Program-made: the position numbers and the translations under genes
Part shown: in pieces, positions 63,569 to 64,000 of the stretch
Layout of the letters: the number at the start of each line of letters is the position of its first letter
Numbering within the stretch: the first letter of the stretch is position 1
Notes under the pieces: model-generated
Seen by the model: the letters and a program-made list of their open reading frames with translations, nothing else
What the model was told of the DNA's origin: nothing
Database searches by the model: none
Assembly (NCBI RefSeq): GCF_964340395.1
Contig: NC_135557.1
Span: forward strand, 17,944,730 to 18,008,729
From: Glandiceps talaboti
Taxonomy: Eukaryota > Hemichordata > Enteropneusta > Spengelidae
Direction: 5' to 3'
DNA length: 64,000 nt

Positions 63569-63769
63569 CTGAAAGGTTAAAGGTCAAGTGGACAATTAAA
63601 TCATGATTGGTCAACAGACACGATACTCAGAGTGCAAAGGTCAAATTAGTATTTTAATTACTATGATTGGTGAATGGACATATATTGAAAGCTTTATGAT
63701 TGTAACCAGATCTTGATGCATGGCCTTACTTATATATGCATATATACAGACATGGCCTGAGAACCCAAA

Positions 63770-64000
63770 AGGGACTGTATACAACCCATAACACCAAAGT
63801 AAAACATTTTCTGTATGTACTACAATTGTTTATAACATCCACATCAAGTGTAAAAATATACTGTTTCATTTGCTAATTGACCACATTAGAAAGGCCACAC
63901 ACCAGGCTTGTAAATAAACAAATTGAAACGGTATACTTTTACGCTTGATATGAATGCTATAAATGAGTGTAGCACATAGAGAAAGTGCTTTACTTCAGTG
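63770..64000. repeat. Dispersed repeat family T, inverted pair at window edge
   Basis: An inverted copy (caccaaagtaaaac...tactgtttcatttgctaatt, 63792-63880) faces a direct copy (aaattgaaacggtatacttt onward, 63918-64000) cut by the edge. Confidence 0.7.

Noticed and set aside
1-64000. Several separate genes in tandem instead of one
   Set aside because: No exon opens with a signal peptide or closes with a stop codon, and all phases match through the window. Transcript evidence could still overturn this.

Overview
The window is animal nuclear DNA. It has GT-AG introns of about 60 bp to 2.9 kb, dense simple repeats and minisatellites, and repeat relics scattered through the introns. The base composition, the repeat style and the domain content suggest a marine invertebrate such as a lancelet, hemichordate or lophotrochozoan; I cannot name the species from sequence alone.

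Everything I can recognise as protein-coding belongs to one very large gene on the minus strand, cut by both window edges. I place 87 coding exons (e1 at 63440..63568, the most 5', to e87 at 1..206, the most 3'). They total about 19.6 kb of coding sequence, roughly 6,500 residues, with no start codon, signal peptide, membrane segment or stop codon inside the window. All 86 introns obey GT-AG and preserve frame: 71 are phase 1, ten phase 2 and five phase 0. The protein is an almost unbroken array of cysteine-rich modules of the form C-P-x-G-x-Y-C-P-x-G-[ST]...P-C-P-x-G-[TS]-[YF]...C-x-x-C-x-x-G-x-Y-C, rich in N-x-[ST] sequons. This is the pattern of the ephrin-receptor-like / GCC2-GCC3 family, so an extracellular, disulphide-rich glycoprotein is expected.

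Layout: e1-e3 (60.8-63.6 kb) and e82-e87 (0-4.3 kb) carry looser, edge-type modules. Between them the modules are organised in a higher-order superunit that recurs about every 6-7 kb, with anchors near 46.6, 39.9, 33.2, 27.3, 19.0 and 12.6 kb. In one place (11979..12676) nearly the whole superunit lies in a single exon. Very large exons also occur at 51377..52862 and 47216..48120.

The introns hold the most unusual signal. In at least four introns the last ~30-60 bp of an exon together with its donor site has been tandemly copied into the adjacent intron, giving arrays of 3 to about 12 units (207..1455, 14620..14760, 42420..42662, and probably 20425..20690). A ~49-bp minisatellite at 61105..62065 looks like the same kind of product. 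Acceptor-side copies occur at 2562..2747 and 23112..23300. Other intron content: a 153-bp MITE with a 5-bp target duplication (35378..35530), a 544-bp foldback element (24388..24931), SINE-like relics, several dispersed repeat families, and large (CATA), (CA), (GACA), (CAC) and poly-C tracts. I see no plus-strand gene, tRNA, rRNA or CRISPR.
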